The position numbers and the translations under genes are program-made. Shown piece by piece: positions 43,043 through 50,950 of a DNA stretch of 64,000 nt (position 1 is its first letter; every line of letters starts with the position of its first letter). Origin of the DNA: Paenibacillus sp. FSL H3-0469 (GTDB lineage: Bacteria; Bacillota; Bacilli; Paenibacillales; Paenibacillaceae). The notes under the pieces were generated by a model. That model did not search any database. It was not told the origin of the DNA and saw only the letters and a list, made by a program, of their open reading frames with translations. Location: assembly GCF_038051945.1 (NCBI RefSeq), contig NZ_CP150302.1:1674001-1738000 (forward strand), written 5' to 3'.

Positions 43043-43787
43043 TACAGTTCTCCTTGAGTCCAAGATGTAACGCCGCGATGCCACCGTTCAAGGGGAACGA
43101 TTCCACTTTTGTAAGTCCGGTATCCCGGAAGATCTCCTCTAATTGCTTCCTGTCCGGGAAGAGTGCCAGTGATTCAGGAAGCCATTTATATTGCTCATAC
43201 CGCTTGGCGAACAGTCTGCCGAGCAGTGGAAGCACACGCTGGAAATAAAAATAATAAATACCTTTGAACGGCTGCTTCATCGGCTTCGACAGCTCCAGGC
43301 ATACTACCATACCGCCGGGCTTCACCACGCGCTTCATCTCGCTGAGCACCTGAACGGGATCAGGCACATTACGGAGTCCAAAGCCGATCGTCGCGTAATC
43401 GAAGGAGTTATCACCGAACGGCAGCTCCATGGCATTCCCCTGAATCAGGGAGATCCGGTCCTGCAGTCCGCGCGCTTCCACCTTGCGCCGTCCTACCTCC
43501 AGCATGCCTGCGCTGAAGTCCAGCCCCATAACATTTCCGGTCTCGCTCGCATCCGCGAGGGCAATGCTCCAGTCGCAGGTACCGCAGCACAGGTCCACTG
43601 CCGAGTCCCCGCGCTTCATGCCCATCTTGCGCATGGTGAACTTCCGCCAGGCCTTATGGCGCCGGAAGCTCAGAATATCATTCATCAGATCATATTTGCC
43701 GGCAATGCTCTCAAATACCGAATGGACAAATTGCTCCTTCGGCTTCTCGCCTTGCGCGCCTGTTACGGTAGCTTTATCTACTGTCAT
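43035..43787 (-). CDS. menG: Demethylmenaquinone methyltransferase
   Basis: A 250-aa SAM-dependent C-methyltransferase for the last step of menaquinone synthesis. YDLMNDILSFRRHKAWR, DLCCGTCDWSIALA (SAM loop), GFGLRNVPDP and EMKRVVKPGG are UbiE/MenG motifs. In B. subtilis it also lies between hepS and hepT, but here mqnA, ubiX and ubiA have been placed between menG and hepT. Confidence 0.95.
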   Translation of the reverse strand: MTVDKATVTGAQGEKPKEQFVHSVFESIAGKYDLMNDILSFRRHKAWRKFTMRKMGMKRGDSAVDLCCGTCDWSIALADASETGNVMGLDFSAGMLEVGRRKVEARGLQDRISLIQGNAMELPFGDNSFDYATIGFGLRNVPDPVQVLSEMKRVVKPGGMVVCLELSKPMKQPFKGIYYFYFQRVLPLLGRLFAKRYEQYKWLPESLALFPDRKQLEEIFRDTGLTKVESFPLNGGIAALHLGLKENCNV

Positions 43788-43790
43788 TCT

Positions 43791-44660
43791 CTAACCCTCC
43801 ACGGCAGCTTGTCCGGAAATTTTCATTTGCAGAAGCAGGCGGTCCAGTGCTGATCTAAGCTGACCCGCCAGTTCCTCGTCCCTGATGCTCTGCAATAACG
43901 ACTGAATGGACGCAAGCGAACTATGCAGCTTGTCCGTCAGCAGTGTATCACATTTGCACCTCAGCTTCAGCTTCTGCCAGTCCTTGGGGTCCAGAGTCTG
44001 CCCCTTAAGCTGCTGACGCTCCTCTTCGGTCGCCGACTCCATCACCTTCCAGTAAGCATAGCCCGTAAGCGCACTTGCCGGAGCTGCCCCCCGGCGCAAT
44101 TCCTGGGCTGCCGTCTCACACTGGCTGAATTCGGCGAGCAGCTTCTGCCAGATGTCTCTCAGGGACGCTTCAATCATTGGTGTAAAAGAAAGAAACAGCC
44201 TCATATTGAGCTGTACCGTGTGCTTCAAGTATTGTTCAGCCGGGACAAGCGTTCCGCTCATCTTGCCGTAAAGATTGGCCTTCATCACATTGAAATCAGC
44301 GATAGCCGTGCTGAGCGTGCCCACCATTTCAATCTGACCGTGCTTCGCAAGCAGATGGTAGAACCAGCTGCTGAAATAATCACCGGCCAGTACCTTCAGC
44401 TGGCGGGTGCGCATCATATCACCGCCGGGCTCTTCATGATTCCGGTCAATGCTCTCATGGGTATCCAGTCCAAGCTGGACGAGTCCGGTCACCAGGGTGA
44501 ACAGCTCTCCCTGCTGGAAGTCTGCCCCCCGGCCTCTGCCGAGAAAAATATATAACAAATGACCCCGCCCGTCTGAGAACGGCGGCAGTTCCGTATGCCG
44601 CTGAATCATATCGTAGTCGGTGTAGGGTTTAGCCAGTTGCGGTATGCGGTACGGTTTCAT
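43791..44660 (-). CDS. hepS: Heptaprenyl diphosphate synthase component I
   Basis: A 289-aa small-subunit-type protein without aspartate-rich catalytic motifs, as expected for HepS, which sets chain length with HepT. The RTRQLKVLAGDYFSSWFYHLLAKHG segment is the recognisable conserved block. The ATG at 44660 has GGAGG five bases upstream. It is the first gene of the menaquinone cluster. Confidence 0.88.
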   Translation of the reverse strand: MKPYRIPQLAKPYTDYDMIQRHTELPPFSDGRGHLLYIFLGRGRGADFQQGELFTLVTGLVQLGLDTHESIDRNHEEPGGDMMRTRQLKVLAGDYFSSWFYHLLAKHGQIEMVGTLSTAIADFNVMKANLYGKMSGTLVPAEQYLKHTVQLNMRLFLSFTPMIEASLRDIWQKLLAEFSQCETAAQELRRGAAPASALTGYAYWKVMESATEEERQQLKGQTLDPKDWQKLKLRCKCDTLLTDKLHSSLASIQSLLQSIRDEELAGQLRSALDRLLLQMKISGQAAVEG

Positions 44661-44715
44661 TTTAGCCTCCGAAGCCATTGACGTTTGTCAAAATGATTTG
44701 TTCACAATCTTGTCT

Positions 44716-44724
44716 ATTATATCA
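44716..44724 (-). promoter_or_regulatory. Extended -10 promoter of the menaquinone cluster
   Basis: TGATATAAT on the minus strand, an exact -10 with the TGn extension. No good -35 is seen at 16-18 bp. It lies 56 bp upstream of the hepS start. Confidence 0.6.
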
Positions 44725-44775
44725 CATGTTTTTTTGTCACGCACGAGTGAAGCCTTCTAGTTTCAATTACCCGGT

Positions 44776-45315
44776 TCAGGGATAAATGAACTGTTTTTTC
44801 CACAGCTCGCTTTCGCTAATGCGGAAGCCGTTCTTCAGGTAATCGGGAAGAGGCGAATTGCCTGCGTTCTCCAGCGCCTCCTGCAGCAGAGGGGTCCACT
44901 CGCTGCGGCGGATATCCCCCGCAAGAAGCAGGCGGCGGGTATCCAGCCACTGATCCTCTGCCACCACACGCAGCAGCAGCTGGTCCACGTTCGAGGTCTC
45001 CTGAATCGCGAACCCGATTGCCAGAGCCATGTTGCGGTACAGTTCCTGAGGTTCGTGGACATCACCGTTCACCTTGAGATCCAGCGACAATACCCCGTTC
45101 TCCCAGCCAGCCTTATCAATCATCAGACTCAGCGGAATCTCACTGAGCGCATCTACCAGATTGTCATTCTCCAGCACCAGGCCCTTCGGGCCTATAGTCT
45201 CTACTGCGCTATACTTGCTCTGGGCAGTTAGAACGTTGCCGGCCAGTTGCGGCAGCAGCAGGGTAGTAGCTGCACTAAGCAGCAACGCCGTTCCGATCAG
45301 CCAGCTCCGGTTCAT
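44776..45315 (-). CDS. Exported protein of unknown function
   Basis: A 179-aa protein with a signal peptide or anchor (residues 4-26, Leu/Ala-rich) and an extracytoplasmic remainder that includes VNGDVHEPQELYRNMAL and NVDQLLLRVVAED. It has no catalytic motif I recognise. The ATG at 45315 has AAGGGGG upstream. It is between the mtrB terminator and the hepS promoter, so it is probably a single-gene unit. Confidence 0.72.
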   Translation of the reverse strand: MNRSWLIGTALLLSAATTLLLPQLAGNVLTAQSKYSAVETIGPKGLVLENDNLVDALSEIPLSLMIDKAGWENGVLSLDLKVNGDVHEPQELYRNMALAIGFAIQETSNVDQLLLRVVAEDQWLDTRRLLLAGDIRRSEWTPLLQEALENAGNSPLPDYLKNGFRISESELWKKQFIYP

Positions 45316-45397
45316 AACATGCCCCCTTCTCAATAGTTTCCGCTGCTATGCAGGATTATACGGCACCGCAGAGCGGCCCATATCTAGTTATATTTTG

Positions 45398-45424
45398 AAA
45401 AAAAGCAGGCTATGCCTGCTTTTC
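45398..45424. terminator. Terminator overlapping the mtrB stop
   Basis: AAAAGCAGGC and GCCTGCTTTT around a three-base loop with A and T runs on both sides; the minus strand has seven T. It overlaps the stop codon at 45423-45425. Confidence 0.9.
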
Positions 45425-45671
45425 AGCTTTCACTCTCTAATTGTCCGTGTTTGCTCCAGATTTCAGCCTTGCCGCGGATTTTCATTGCTGAGGTGTGATC
45501 GGTGAATTGGGCAATGAGCACCTCGCCTTTGTCCAGCTTCTCCGTATGGTGAAACCGTGTGTCCAGCCCTCTGGTCAGCCCGATGACCTGAACACCGTTC
45601 TCCTTAGCCTTGACTACGATATAGTCGCTGCCGGACGGTGCAGGATTCACTTCATTCTTCTTCTCAGTCAT
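45423..45671 (-). CDS. mtrB: trp RNA-binding attenuation protein TRAP
   Basis: An 82-aa subunit of the 11-fold ring that binds tryptophan and then RNA triplets, stopping trp transcription. [34 protein letters not shown] and MKIRGKA carry the family residues, including the Lys and Arg of the RNA-binding KxR pair and the Lys of EKLDKGE. GGAGG lies six bases before the ATG (45671). In B. subtilis the gene follows mtrA (folE), which is absent here; the gene immediately upstream is hbs, with its own terminator. Confidence 0.96.
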   Translation of the reverse strand: MTEKKNEVNPAPSGSDYIVVKAKENGVQVIGLTRGLDTRFHHTEKLDKGEVLIAQFTDHTSAMKIRGKAEIWSKHGQLESES

Positions 45672-45701
45672 TGTAATCCTCCTCAACGTTTATGAGCCTC
45701 T

Positions 45702-45732
45702 CAAAAACAAATGCCGCCTTGGAAGGCGGCAT
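45702..45732 (-). terminator. Terminator of hbs
   Basis: ATGCCGCC and GGCGGCAT around a TTGGAA loop (45711-45732), followed on the minus strand by TTGTTTTTG. Confidence 0.8.
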
Positions 45733-45773
45733 CGTTGGTATTCAAGGACTATGGGGCAGATATGTAGAAATCT

Positions 45774-46046
45774 TTATTTGATTCCGTCTTTCAGCGCTTT
45801 ACCGGGTTTGAACGCCGGTACTTTGCTTGAAGGAATTTCGATTTCTTCACCAGTCTGCGGGTTGCGGCCTTTACGTGCGGAACGTTCACGCACTTCAAAG
45901 TTTCCGAAGCCAACCAGCTGAACCTTATCGCCGCTTTGCAGTGCACCTGTGATTGCTTCAAAAACGGCATCTACCGCTTTCGTAGCGTCTTTTTTGGGAA
46001 GTTCAGTTGCTTCTGTAACTACGTTGATCAAATCTGATTTATTCAT
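45774..46046 (-). CDS. hbs: DNA-binding protein HU
   Basis: A 90-aa dimeric nucleoid protein that bends DNA without sequence preference. [10 protein letters not shown] at the start, [22 protein letters not shown] (the DNA-binding arm, around residues 46-70) and the [16 protein letters not shown] end are typical. A sigma-A type promoter lies about 130 bp upstream. Location between mtrB and spoIVA matches B. subtilis. Confidence 0.97.
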   Translation of the reverse strand: MNKSDLINVVTEATELPKKDATKAVDAVFEAITGALQSGDKVQLVGFGNFEVRERSARKGRNPQTGEEIEIPSSKVPAFKPGKALKDGIK

Positions 46047-46173
46047 GTCTTCTCACCTCCCTGGTTAAAAGTTCCGGTATCATACACTCTTTCCGTTTCA
46101 ACGTAAAATATACGTGATAATCCCGTTTATTACTAGGGTACTGGCACCTCTCTTCTAGAAGCGCAACAAACTT

Positions 46174-46202
46174 ATAGTAATACAGCCCAACCATAATATC
46201 AA
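46174..46202 (-). promoter_or_regulatory. Promoter of hbs
   Basis: TTGATA (46202-46197), a 17-bp spacer and TACTAT (46179-46174) on the minus strand. The rest of 46047-46353 is AT-rich, and a 72-codon minus-strand frame covering this promoter is rejected. Confidence 0.65.
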
Positions 46203-46353
46203 GGCGTTCCTCAAAAAAGGAGCAGAAAGTAGCAATTTTCCTTTCATTCCGCTGCAATTGCGCAGTCTATTACTACCAGTTATGCCGTAAAAACGGAAGC
46301 TTTCCAGGGAGAATTCCCCTTTTCCACTCTAGCAGCATTGGACCCGGAAATAG

Positions 46354-46379
46354 CAAAAGAGCGGGAAATGCTCCCGCTC
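46354..46379 (-). terminator. Terminator of spoIVA
   Basis: GAGCGGGA and TCCCGCTC around a five-base loop, followed on the minus strand by TTTTG. It lies 22 bp after the stop at 46401. Confidence 0.75.
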
Positions 46380-46400
46380 CAAAGGACAAGCTTATTTCAT

Positions 46401-47879
46401 TTAGAGGATGATGGCAATCAGGCCGCCCGAGCCCTCGTTGATAATCCGGCCCAGCGTTTCCTGCAGCTTGTAGCGGGCATTGTCCGGCATCATCGCGATC
46501 TTGCCCTGAATGCCCTCGCGGACTATGGAATGCAGGGACCGGCCGAAGATGTCGGATTCCCAGATTTTGATCGGGTCATTCTCAAAGTCCTGCATCAGGT
46601 AACGGACCAGCTCTTCACTCTGTTTCTCTGTACCGATGATCGGCGAGAACTCTGACTCGACATCCACCCGGATCATATGGATCGACGGTGCCGTAGCCTT
46701 CAGCCGGACTCCGAAGCGGGAGCCTTGACGGATCAGCTCAGGTTCATCCAGCGCCATTTCGGCCAGCGAAGGTGCAGCGATGCCATACCCCGTGGTCTTA
46801 ACCATTTCCAGCGCTTCCGAGAAGCGGTCATATTCACGCTTGGCGTGTGAGAAGTCCTGCATCAGCTGGAGCAGGTGATCCTTGCCGCGAATCTCGACCC
46901 CGACTACCTCCATCAGCACCTGATCATACAGCTCTTCGGGAGCATAGAGGTCGATCTCGGCTACCCCTTGGCCCATGTTCATGCCGCTGAGGCCTGCCCG
47001 GTCGATGAAATCATATTCGGTGAACTGGGAGACCAGGCGGTCCACATCACGCAGACGGCGGATATCCTTCACGGTATCGCGGACAGAATTCTCATAGCTG
47101 CTGCGCAGCCAGTGATTCTCGCCCAGCACCATCACCCAGCTCGGCAGATTAACATTAACTTCATGTACCGGGAATTCATACAGCACTTCACGCAGCACGC
47201 CGGTTACATCGTCCTCGGTCATATTCGCAGCGCTAAGCGTCATCACCGGAATATCATATTTGAGGGCAAGCTCACTGCGGAGCTGCTGGACTTCCTCACT
47301 GCGCGGCCGGGTGGAGTTGATGACCAGCACGAACGGCTTGCCGACCTCCTTCAGCTCTGCGATCACGCGCTCTTCGGAATCGACATACGAGCTCCGCGGA
47401 ATCTCGGCAATCGTACCATCCGTAGTGACTACCACACCTAGAGTCGAGTGTTCCTGAATGACCTTGCGTGTCCCGATTTCAGCCGCTTCCTGGAAAGGAA
47501 TCGGTTCCTCGAACCAAGGCGTCGAGATCATGCGCGGACCATTCTCATCCTCATACCCTTTTGCGCCTTCCACTGCATAGCCTACACAATCGACCAGCCG
47601 GACGTTAACCTCCAGGCCTTCGGCCACCTTAATCTGCACCGCATTGTTGGGTACGAATTTAGGCTCGGTAGTCATAATAGTTTTGCCTGCCGCACTTTGC
47701 GGCAGCTCGTCGACCGCTCTTACGCGGTCTGCTTCACTGGTGATGTTCGGCAGAACAATCGTTTCCATGAAGCGCTTAATGAATGTCGATTTCCCCGTGC
47801 GAACCGCGCCGACGACGCCAAGATAAATGTCTCCGCCGGTACGCTCGGCAATGTCCTTGAAAATATCCACTTTTTCCAA
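46401..47879 (-). CDS. spoIVA: Stage IV sporulation protein A, coat ATPase
   Basis: A 492-aa protein, identical in length to B. subtilis SpoIVA when read from TTG 47879. The start has GAGGAGGGG seven bases upstream and the N-terminus is then MEKVDIFKDIAERTGG. SpoIVA hydrolyses ATP to polymerise on the forespore surface as base of the spore coat. The Walker A loop GAVRTGKST is near residue 25, TTEPKFVPNNAVQI follows and the hydrophobic C-terminus anchors to the forespore. It is a sigma-E-type mother-cell gene in Bacillus. Confidence 0.97.
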   Translation of the reverse strand: MEKVDIFKDIAERTGGDIYLGVVGAVRTGKSTFIKRFMETIVLPNITSEADRVRAVDELPQSAAGKTIMTTEPKFVPNNAVQIKVAEGLEVNVRLVDCVGYAVEGAKGYEDENGPRMISTPWFEEPIPFQEAAEIGTRKVIQEHSTLGVVVTTDGTIAEIPRSSYVDSEERVIAELKEVGKPFVLVINSTRPRSEEVQQLRSELALKYDIPVMTLSAANMTEDDVTGVLREVLYEFPVHEVNVNLPSWVMVLGENHWLRSSYENSVRDTVKDIRRLRDVDRLVSQFTEYDFIDRAGLSGMNMGQGVAEIDLYAPEELYDQVLMEVVGVEIRGKDHLLQLMQDFSHAKREYDRFSEALEMVKTTGYGIAAPSLAEMALDEPELIRQGSRFGVRLKATAPSIHMIRVDVESEFSPIIGTEKQSEELVRYLMQDFENDPIKIWESDIFGRSLHSIVREGIQGKIAMMPDNARYKLQETLGRIINEGSGGLIAIIL

Positions 47880-48258
47880 AAGAGATCCCCTCCTCATATT
47901 ACTCCGAAGAAAAAATGCCTGAAGAGCATCGACTTCGCGTTCCGCCGGCAAACTGACCCTTGCAGGACAACCACCGGACTAAGCTTTGCCCGCCCGAAGC
48001 CTAGCTTACTTGCCTGAGGCGAAGCAAGGTTGCCCCGCGCTAAACTCCGAATGCTCGGACATGCATTTGGACTAGTATCATCATATGTATCCGTAACGGA
48101 TTTATGACCAGCGTCCGCGCATTTTTGCATCTGAAATTTCGTGTACCCCATCTAGCTCGCCACTGCGTCAAGACACCCGGAAGTCTTCTCATCAAGTCTA
48201 TGAGGGCGGCCTGCGGCCTAGAACTACTATCCTTCTGAGACTCCCCATAGCAAAATAG
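47880..48258. other. Noncoding region upstream of spoIVA
   Basis: About 380 bp without a supported gene. It contains the palindrome ATCCGT-T-ACGGAT (minus strand, around 48090-48103), several short GC-rich stems and an 85-codon minus-strand frame without a ribosome site. I could not find a convincing sigma-E promoter. A long spoIVA leader or a small RNA cannot be excluded. Confidence 0.5.
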
Positions 48259-48295
48259 CAAAAAAACAGCAATCCCCTACTCGGAGAACTGCTGC
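48259..48295 (-). terminator. Terminator of the YphF-like gene
   Basis: CAGCA-G-TTCTCC pairs with GGGGA-T-TGCTG around GAGTA and is followed on the minus strand by seven T. Confidence 0.85.
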
Positions 48296-48317
48296 CATAA
48301 TTCATAACAGTGTATTG

Positions 48318-49076
48318 CTATTCCTGCGGAGCCTGCGGGACCGGACGGCCGTCAACCCACAGATAAGGGAGTGACTTGACGGGAACATAATAAGAAGCCT
48401 GTGTAAGCTCCAGCCTCAGGTCACGCTCTGCCGCAGGCGCACTTCCGTTCTTATCGATGGCCGAGGAGATATCCGCGCCGTAATCCACATAGACCGTCCC
48501 GCTGCTATCCATCAGGAATTCTAGCGGCTGCCCCGAATATACGCTGCTTAGCTTGATCGTCCCGGTTCCCGCCCGCTTGGCATCAATGGACACAAGGCCC
48601 GGATACAGCTCCTCTCCTGCCGGAAGCTTCCCGCCGTGCGCAGACTTATAGAGGTTCACCTTACGCTGAATATCGTTGACCTTCTGCACGGTCACCAGGT
48701 CCATCAGCTTGACCTGAGGGTCCGTCTCCTCATCCAGCACCAGAAAATGGGCGCTGCCGCCCTTCTCAAACGCTGCCGCCGGAATCTCATCCAGGTATCC
48801 TTCCTTCTGCAGCTTATTCAGGTCAATTACGAATTTCTCGTATCTGGGCGTGGCCTGATCGCTGGTCAAGATCGGCAGCAGCCCCTTCTGCTCCTGATAA
48901 TCATCGACCGCCGCCTGCACCCGCTTCACGCTCTCGCGGTAACTGCTGCCGGGCTGCTGCTGCTCCCGGGGATACATGCAGCCGCTTAGAGACAAGAGCA
49001 GCAGAACAAGCAAAGGCAGCAGAATAGCAGACCTGTTCCGCCTCTGCCGGAGCTTCACCAGATGCATCGAGTCCAT
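48318..49076 (-). CDS. yphF: Lipoprotein, YphF-like
   Basis: A 252-aa exported lipoprotein. The N-terminus is basic (KLRQRRNRS), followed by a hydrophobic core and the lipobox LSLSGC at about residues 28-33, so the mature protein begins at that cysteine. The rest is soluble with no known catalytic motif. Position between spoIVA and yphE agrees with B. subtilis yphF. I choose ATG 49076 (GGAG eight bases upstream); an ATG at 49136 with GGAGG overlaps the ferredoxin stop and would give an unusually long signal region. Confidence 0.75.
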   Translation of the reverse strand: MDSMHLVKLRQRRNRSAILLPLLVLLLLSLSGCMYPREQQQPGSSYRESVKRVQAAVDDYQEQKGLLPILTSDQATPRYEKFVIDLNKLQKEGYLDEIPAAAFEKGGSAHFLVLDEETDPQVKLMDLVTVQKVNDIQRKVNLYKSAHGGKLPAGEELYPGLVSIDAKRAGTGTIKLSSVYSGQPLEFLMDSSGTVYVDYGADISSAIDKNGSAPAAERDLRLELTQASYYVPVKSLPYLWVDGRPVPQAPQE

Positions 49077-49129
49077 TTGCAGGTCTCCTCTCTGTTCGCT
49101 TACGGTTGCAGATGTGCCGGGAGTAGCCT

Positions 49130-49498
49130 TCACCATAATTCCTCCGTTTCGCCACGGCGCGCCGCTTCCAGCCTGCGGCGTACAGCCGCCTTCAGCGGGT
49201 CCTCGGGAATATACACCCTGACATCGCCCCATATGGCGGCCTGACAGGCCAGGCGGACGCCTTCATCCAGCAGGCTGCCAAGCTTGCGCTTCTCCGCCTC
49301 CGCAGGAGGTCTGAGTGCCCCGGCTTCCGCACGCTCCACGGATACTTTGCACATCATGCACCCCGCCTTCCCCCCGCAGCGGGTAGCCAGGACAATTCCG
49401 GCTTTGCGCACAGCCTCCAGCAGCGATGTACCGTGCTTGACAGAAGCTGTGCGTTGTTCCGGAAGGAAAGTGACCGTTATTTGTGATTTCGCATTCAT
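49130..49498 (-). CDS. 2Fe-2S ferredoxin-like protein
   Basis: A 122-aa protein with a plant-type/adrenodoxin-type cluster. The four ligands are Cys41, Cys47, Cys50 and Cys85 (C-x5-C-x2-C and a distant Cys in RLACQA). Residues 100-122 are a basic, Arg- and Glu-rich tail not needed for cluster binding. Its redox partner is not evident from the neighbours. It is translationally coupled to the following gene by a stop/start overlap near 49130-49136, though the preferred start there is downstream. Confidence 0.88.
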   Translation of the reverse strand: MNAKSQITVTFLPEQRTASVKHGTSLLEAVRKAGIVLATRCGGKAGCMMCKVSVERAEAGALRPPAEAEKRKLGSLLDEGVRLACQAAIWGDVRVYIPEDPLKAAVRRRLEAARRGETEELW

Positions 49499-49525
49499 CT
49501 TACAGCCTCCTTCCCTGCATTCAGG

Positions 49526-50146
49526 TTATATTCGCATAGATTCAGTGATCCCCAGCAGCTCGTCCAGCCTAGGCTGCAGGCCGGCGGCTTCCAGATGATT
49601 CTCCTCAAAGAGCTGCTCCAATAGCGGCAGATGACCGGTTATATCCCGCTTAACCAGCTCAGCAATAGCCCGGCAGCGTTCTTCCCTGCCGCGCAGCAGA
49701 TTGAAGATCAGCTCGTGGACAAGCGGCATCAGGGCCAGCTGTCCGCTCCCTTCGAGCGCATATATCGGAGCATAGGGCTGCAGCTTGCTGATATCCACTG
49801 AATATTGCCCGGAGCCGCCGCCGATCCTGAATCCCCCCACCAGCTCAACCTTCACCTCCCCGATGAAGTAGAGTCCGCGCAGAGAGTAACAGCCTCCGCT
49901 ATAATCCTCTTCCGGCGCACAGACCGTGTATCTCAGCAGTGCCTGATGAAGCTGTGCGGCATCCTCCAGATCACAATAGAGGTCAATATCGCGCGGTGCA
50001 GCACTCAGCTGAACCCCGTGCAGCAGCAGACCACAGCTTCCCCCCAGCAACCACACCGGCGGCTTACCCGGCCCGATACAATCCAACTCCTCCGCAATAC
50101 TGCCCAGTGCCGTCTCCAGCGCATAGGGAACTCCTGAACCGGCCAT
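49526..50146 (-). CDS. Nucleotidyltransferase-fold protein
   Basis: A 206-aa protein of the minimal nucleotidyltransferase fold: WLLGGSCGLLLHG near residue 34 followed by RDIDLYCD (metal-binding DxD). The family includes proteins that modify sugars, antibiotics or toxins, and inactive members; no substrate is assigned. ATG 50146 is chosen; its ribosome site is weak and a TTG at 50179 is an alternative. It ends 27 bp upstream of the ferredoxin gene. Confidence 0.7.
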   Translation of the reverse strand: MAGSGVPYALETALGSIAEELDCIGPGKPPVWLLGGSCGLLLHGVQLSAAPRDIDLYCDLEDAAQLHQALLRYTVCAPEEDYSGGCYSLRGLYFIGEVKVELVGGFRIGGGSGQYSVDISKLQPYAPIYALEGSGQLALMPLVHELIFNLLRGREERCRAIAELVKRDITGHLPLLEQLFEENHLEAAGLQPRLDELLGITESMRI

Positions 50147-50226
50147 CAATCTACACACGCCCCATTCCTGTAAAATCAACTAACGATTCTGTCAGAAATA
50201 CGTCTGCCTGATTATAATGTAAATGC

Positions 50227-50406
50227 TTACATAATTGAAGCGGCCCCGCCCAAAACTCCGATCAGCAGGATGACAAAAGCAATGACCGATAAAACAGCTC
50301 TAAGCAGTCCCTTCGTCTTGCTGCGTGCAAAAGTAATCAAAAAAACGGATAAGCCCATAATCAGTACCGCAATCAGAGACAGCCACATTTTTGTCATCGG
50401 GTCCAT
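50227..50406 (-). CDS. yphE: DUF2768-like small membrane protein (YphE-like)
   Basis: A 59-aa protein with two transmembrane segments (residues about 7-26 and 37-56) separated by the basic loop ARSKTKGLLR. The ATG at 50406 has GGAGG ten bases upstream and the frame ends with TAA at 50227. Its size, topology and location between the gpsA and yphF-like genes match YphE of B. subtilis. Function unknown. Confidence 0.75.
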   Translation of the reverse strand: MDPMTKMWLSLIAVLIMGLSVFLITFARSKTKGLLRAVLSVIAFVILLIGVLGGAASIM

Positions 50407-50562
50407 AGGTCATGCGCCTCCATTTCACTTTTCCCGGATTGCGACTATTATAGCGTGAAATCCGTCATTTTTTAAGTATTAATTTACAGATCAGCCCCTG
50501 CCGATGGAAAAAAAGAGCATCAACCGCGGAATCAGCTTACCTTCCGGAGTTATGCCCAATCT

Positions 50563-50590
50563 GAAAAAGAGCCATCCCGGCAGGAATGGC
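50563..50590 (-). terminator. Terminator of the spoVIF-like gene
   Basis: GCCATTCC and GGGATGGC around TGCC, followed on the minus strand by TCTTTTTC. It lies 18 bp after the stop at 50608. Confidence 0.85.
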
Positions 50591-50607
50591 CTTACTTCAC
50601 GGATATG

Positions 50608-50883
50608 CTATTTTTTCAGCATCATTTTCATTAAAGACTCCATCGTACCGGAACCGGCGCCGCCTTTTTTAACAGCATTGACGATCTCCTGTACGGTAGC
50701 CTCGCTGACCGGCACTTTAGCCATAGCGGATACCTGTTTAATTAACTGGCGGAGCTGGGCTTCATTCTGTGTGGTGCCCGGCTTAACCGTACCGGCCAGC
50801 TTTTTGATGGCACCTTCCGAAATGTTTTTGCCCGTCTTCTTGTTGATGGCGTTCAAAGCATCCTTGGAAAAATCTCTGCTCAC
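50608..50883 (-). CDS. Stage VI sporulation protein F-like
   Basis: A 91-aa basic helical protein. INKKTGKNISEGAIKKLA and LRQLIKQVSAMAKVPVSE match the SpoVIF (YjcC) family, a sporulation regulator of late coat genes in B. subtilis. The C-terminus, GTMESLMKMMLKK, is a short Met-rich helix. It is placed between gpsA and yphE, not in the yjc region as in B. subtilis, so orthology is probable but not certain. AGGAGG-like bases precede the ATG. Confidence 0.8.
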   Translation of the reverse strand: MSRDFSKDALNAINKKTGKNISEGAIKKLAGTVKPGTTQNEAQLRQLIKQVSAMAKVPVSEATVQEIVNAVKKGGAGSGTMESLMKMMLKK

Positions 50884-50950
50884 TGTTCATCCCTCCTCCG
50901 TCAATCCCCATTAACAACATATGAGATATTCCGGCAAAAGGTGAACGTGA

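Noticed and set aside
46039..46257. 72-codon minus-strand frame upstream of hbs
   Set aside because: It covers the hbs promoter and ribosome site and has no start signal of its own.
48061..48110. Sigma-E promoter for spoIVA
   Set aside because: ATA- and CATACA-like bases occur, but spacing is too short and matches are poor.
47894..48151. 85-codon minus-strand frame upstream of spoIVA
   Set aside because: No ribosome site, and it ends just before the spoIVA start region in DNA that looks like leader sequence.
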